Assembly (NCBI GenBank): GCA_937892015.1 | Contig: CALAUY010000192.1 | Coordinates: forward strand, 1 to 8,804 | DNA from: an uncultured Bacteroidales bacterium | GTDB lineage: Bacteria > Bacteroidota > Bacteroidia > Bacteroidales > Paludibacteraceae | Reading direction: 5' to 3' | Length of the DNA stretch: 8,804 nt | The notes under the pieces: generated by a model | What the model was told of the DNA's origin: nothing | The model's input: the letters and a program-made list of their open reading frames with translations, nothing else | Databases searched by the model: none | Program-made: the position numbers and the translations under genes | In this document: positions 6,505 to 8,804 of the stretch, in pieces | Position numbering within the stretch: the stretch's first letter is position 1 | Layout: each line of letters opens with the position of its first letter

Positions 6505-8310
6505 TTATTTGTATCGCTCTTTGATTTCGCGGAGTGCTTCTTCGTTGACCACAACCGGATACTTGGCCTTGAGTTCTTTGAGCCAAGCAGCTTCCAGTTC
6601 GTCTTGATAAGCACTCACCACTTTGCCGCGCTCGTCGGTATATACTTCGGGAGCTTTGAGCACTTTGCCGCTCAAGAAGACAAGCGGATACTCCTCAGAA
6701 GGCTGCCAATCGCCTTCTTTCCATTGCAGCTTATCAACAGCTTTGTGTGCACCTTTCGGCCACAGCCCGCGCTCCACTTTGACGAACTTCACCGAGTCGT
6801 TGTTGAGGCGATGCTCGATGTAGCTGCTCACCGAGTCGGGATTAGCAGCACGGATGATTGCTTTCGCGGCTTTCATCGACTCGTTATCCTTGCAGGAAAC
6901 GACCCAACCTTTGTATCGCGGAGCATCCCATTTATATTCTTTCTTATGCTTCTTGAAAAAGGTCTCGAGTCCGAGCGTGTCTTGCGCGGCCTTGTCCCAC
7001 ACATTGGCGAGCGACACATCGAAAAGGAGGATGCCGTCGTGGTACTCTTTGACGAGGTTGCGGAACTCGGGATACTTGTTCTCGAGGTTAGCATCTTCCG
7101 TTTGCAGCACTTCCTCATCGGTTGCCGAATCGGGCATGCGGTACTCACATCGCAGTTTCTCGACGAAAGCGCGGTCCACCTCTTTGTGGCGCTCATCGGT
7201 CTTCACTTTCTTCCGCAGGTCGTTCTCCATTTCCTCGAAAGGCTGAATACCTCTCTTGCCGTCCAACTGAATGAGATGCCATCCGAACTGACTGCGCACA
7301 GGTTCGCTCAGTTCACCCGAGTCTTTCATCGCGAAGACTGCATCCTCGAACGGTTTGACCATCATGCCGCGGCTGAACCAGCCGAGACTGCCGCCGCGCA
7401 TCGAGCTGCCGCGGTCGTTGCTGTTGAACTGCGCCACTTGCGCAAAATCGCGACCATCATTGACGAGCAATAGTCGGAGTGAGTCAATCTGCTGCTTGGC
7501 CACCATGTCGAGCGAGTCGTTGCCACGCGGCACCATTTTCATGATATGACGTGCATCCACTTCTTCGTGCGGACGCTCTTCTTCGACCAGTGCTATATGG
7601 AAACCGAAGCCGGAACGGAACACCTGGGACACGCCGCCGACAGGAGTCTCATACACTGCTTTCTCGAGCGGCCAGACGTAGCGGAAAGGTGTTATCCACC
7701 CGAGTTCACCTTTGCTCTCGGCAATCGACGGGTCGTTGCTCACTTCCTGAGCCACAGCAAAGAAATCCTCGGGAGTCTGCACGATTTTGGCTTTCTTGCC
7801 TTTGCCCACTTTCACGGGTTTGCCTTCGGTGACGCGGATGCGTGCATCGTTGATGGCAGCCAATGCGGCTTCAACCGTTGAGTCGTCGGCACTCATCGGG
7901 CATTGGATAGCTATATGAGCTGCACGGCGGTCGTGAGCGATATGGTCGTAACTCAACCGAACCATCGAGTCTTCGCCGGCCTCGTACGTCATGTACTTAG
8001 GCGTAGCCTGCGCACGATAACCGGCCAGCTCCTGCTTGAACGATGCCGCTGTATCTAATCCCAGCTTCTCGGCCTCGTGCACTTTCAGGCGAAAATTGAT
8101 GAACAGGTCGAGGTACTCGTCCACGGACTTCTGGTCTAAAGTAGTCTCTTGGTTGTTTTTTTCGTAGATGTAAATAAACTCCGACTGACGAATCTCCTCG
8201 CCATCGACTGTCAGAAGCGTCTTGTCGTGCTCCTGAGCTTGTGCTCCCGCCAGCATGGCCAGCGACAGCATCGTCATTACCATTTTCTTCATATGTTGTA
8301 TTGTTTTCAT
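6505..8310 (-). CDS. Periplasmic peptidyl-prolyl isomerase with two parvulin domains (PpiC/SurA-like)
   Basis: A predicted periplasmic foldase of 601 residues. After a signal peptide ending in AGAQA/Q (residue 25) there is a SurA-like N-terminal region (about 27-120, with VDEYLDLFINFRLKVHEAEKLG), then two parvulin rotamase domains. The first (about 127-245) has AAHIAIQ, SKGELGWI and FGFHIALVEE; the second (about 253-352) has ARHIMKM, RGGSLGWFSRG and QFGWHLIQLDG. A long C-terminal region of about 240 residues has no fold I recognise. The first parvulin domain carries a Lys-rich insertion at about 164-180. Two starts are credible: ATG at 8310 (chosen; 12 bases after korB) and ATG at 8292, which gives a shorter, very typical signal peptide (MKKMVMTMLSLAML...). 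A TTG at 8316 is unlikely. Likely role (inferred): folding of outer-membrane or secreted proteins; its neighbours GldG, the LysM protein and the beta-barrel fit that. Confidence 0.9.
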   Translation of the reverse strand: MKTIQHMKKMVMTMLSLAMLAGAQAQEHDKTLLTVDGEEIRQSEFIYIYEKNNQETTLDQKSVDEYLDLFINFRLKVHEAEKLGLDTAASFKQELAGYRAQATPKYMTYEAGEDSMVRLSYDHIAHDRRAAHIAIQCPMSADDSTVEAALAAINDARIRVTEGKPVKVGKGKKAKIVQTPEDFFAVAQEVSNDPSIAESKGELGWITPFRYVWPLEKAVYETPVGGVSQVFRSGFGFHIALVEEERPHEEVDARHIMKMVPRGNDSLDMVAKQQIDSLRLLLVNDGRDFAQVAQFNSNDRGSSMRGGSLGWFSRGMMVKPFEDAVFAMKDSGELSEPVRSQFGWHLIQLDGKRGIQPFEEMENDLRKKVKTDERHKEVDRAFVEKLRCEYRMPDSATDEEVLQTEDANLENKYPEFRNLVKEYHDGILLFDVSLANVWDKAAQDTLGLETFFKKHKKEYKWDAPRYKGWVVSCKDNESMKAAKAIIRAANPDSVSSYIEHRLNNDSVKFVKVERGLWPKGAHKAVDKLQWKEGDWQPSEEYPLVFLSGKVLKAPEVYTDERGKVVSAYQDELEAAWLKELKAKYPVVVNEEALREIKERYK

Positions 8311-8322
8311 TATCAATCGTTC

Positions 8323-8804
8323 TTACACTTCCCACGATTCGAGCGTGCGCGTCAGTTCGTCGAAATGTGTTGCCTTGGCTGCGGCATGTATGTCGTTAAT
8401 CTGCCGGTTGACGGCCTCGTCGTAGGTCTCCTCTTCCACATTGCGGATGACGCCGAGTGCGATGGGGAAAGCGAACGGGTCTTGCGTGTCGGCGTTCTCG
8501 GCTGCCATCTTGCTCTCGATGGTGTCGTGTTGTCCCATGAGTGCCAGCATGCGATGCAGCGTAGGGTCGGCGAGTGTGGCATCGTGGACGAGGATATCGT
8601 CTTCGAGGCGAATGTTGCCGGCATGGTCGCGCCATGCGCCATCTTCGCCTTTGATGATGACAGCGAGCACGGGAAGCAGTCCGTGGCTGTAGTCGAGCAC
8701 CAGTCCGCGGTCGCGGTTCTTGCCGTAAACCATCGGCTCGCCGTGTTTGAGCACGATAGAGTGGTCTTCGCGTACCGCTCGGTCGGCTATCCAGTTATGC
8801 GTGC
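8323..8804 (-). CDS. korB: 2-oxoacid:ferredoxin oxidoreductase beta subunit, C-terminal part (cut by window)
   Basis: The frame is open from the right edge (first full codon at 8802) to the TAA at 8325-8323, giving about 160 C-terminal residues of a protein normally near 330. The segment ADRAVREDHSIVLKHGEPMVYGK, followed by GLVLDYS, then DDILVHDATLADPTLHRMLALM and PIALGVIRNVEEETYDE, matches the C-terminal part of Bacteroidetes KorB, the thiamine-diphosphate-binding beta subunit that with KorA converts 2-oxoglutarate and CoA to succinyl-CoA with ferredoxin as electron acceptor. The ThDP motif and iron-sulfur ligands belong to the missing N-terminal half, so substrate (2-oxoglutarate or another 2-oxoacid) rests on similarity alone. 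The PPIase gene begins 12 bases downstream, so the two may be cotranscribed. Confidence 0.87.
   Translation of the reverse strand, partial: THNWIADRAVREDHSIVLKHGEPMVYGKNRDRGLVLDYSHGLLPVLAVIIKGEDGAWRDHAGNIRLEDDILVHDATLADPTLHRMLALMGQHDTIESKMAAENADTQDPFAFPIALGVIRNVEEETYDEAVNRQINDIHAAAKATHFDELTRTLESWEV

Noticed and set aside
6346..7473. 375-codon open frame on the plus strand
   Set aside because: It lies antisense to the end of the PPIase gene and the start of gldG, crosses their spacer, and its translation resembles no protein I know; both minus-strand genes have clear domains.
8311..8316. TTG at 8316 as the PPIase start
   Set aside because: It adds only two residues before an ATG and has no supporting signal; ATG 8310 or 8292 gives a normal signal peptide.

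Overview
The window reads as ordinary chromosomal DNA of a Bacteroidales bacterium, probably of the Prevotella group. The pointers are GldG, a PorT-family outer-membrane protein, a LysM plus receptor-ligand-binding protein, a 2-oxoacid:ferredoxin oxidoreductase, AT-rich leaders without Shine-Dalgarno sequences, and roughly 50% GC in coding DNA. All eight recognisable genes lie on the minus strand, so the order of transcription runs from the right end to the left end. I saw no RNA gene, insertion sequence, phage gene or CRISPR array, and no non-coding gap exceeds about 115 bases.

Reading in the direction of transcription: the 3' part of korB (8323-8804, cut by the window edge) is followed after 12 bases by a secreted peptidyl-prolyl isomerase with two parvulin domains (6505-8310). 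After 51 bases comes gldG (4795-6453), which overlaps by four bases a secreted GH105 unsaturated glycuronyl hydrolase (3599-4798). That gene overlaps by four bases a LysM/periplasmic-binding-like protein (2343-3602). A 67-base AT-rich spacer with degenerate repeats separates this from a PorT-family beta-barrel protein (1604-2275). A 113-base gap holding a 10-bp tandem repeat then leads to kduI (648-1490) and a KduD/gluconate 5-dehydrogenase-type SDR (1-553, cut by the left edge).

Two themes are interleaved. One is the cell envelope: the PPIase, GldG, the LysM protein and the outer-membrane barrel. The other is catabolism of pectin-derived unsaturated uronates: GH105 in the periplasm releases an unsaturated galacturonate, which rearranges to 5-keto-4-deoxyuronate; KduI isomerises this and the SDR reduces it towards 2-keto-3-deoxygluconate. 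The GH105 gene sits inside the envelope run with start/stop overlaps at both ends, not in a SusC/SusD polysaccharide locus.

Nothing here is clearly a new system. The points most worth a second look are the G-free, 10-bp-periodic leader of kduI, the apparent loss of much of the second lobe of the ligand-binding domain in the LysM protein, the coupling of GH105 between gldG and the LysM gene, and gldG standing without an adjacent gldF.
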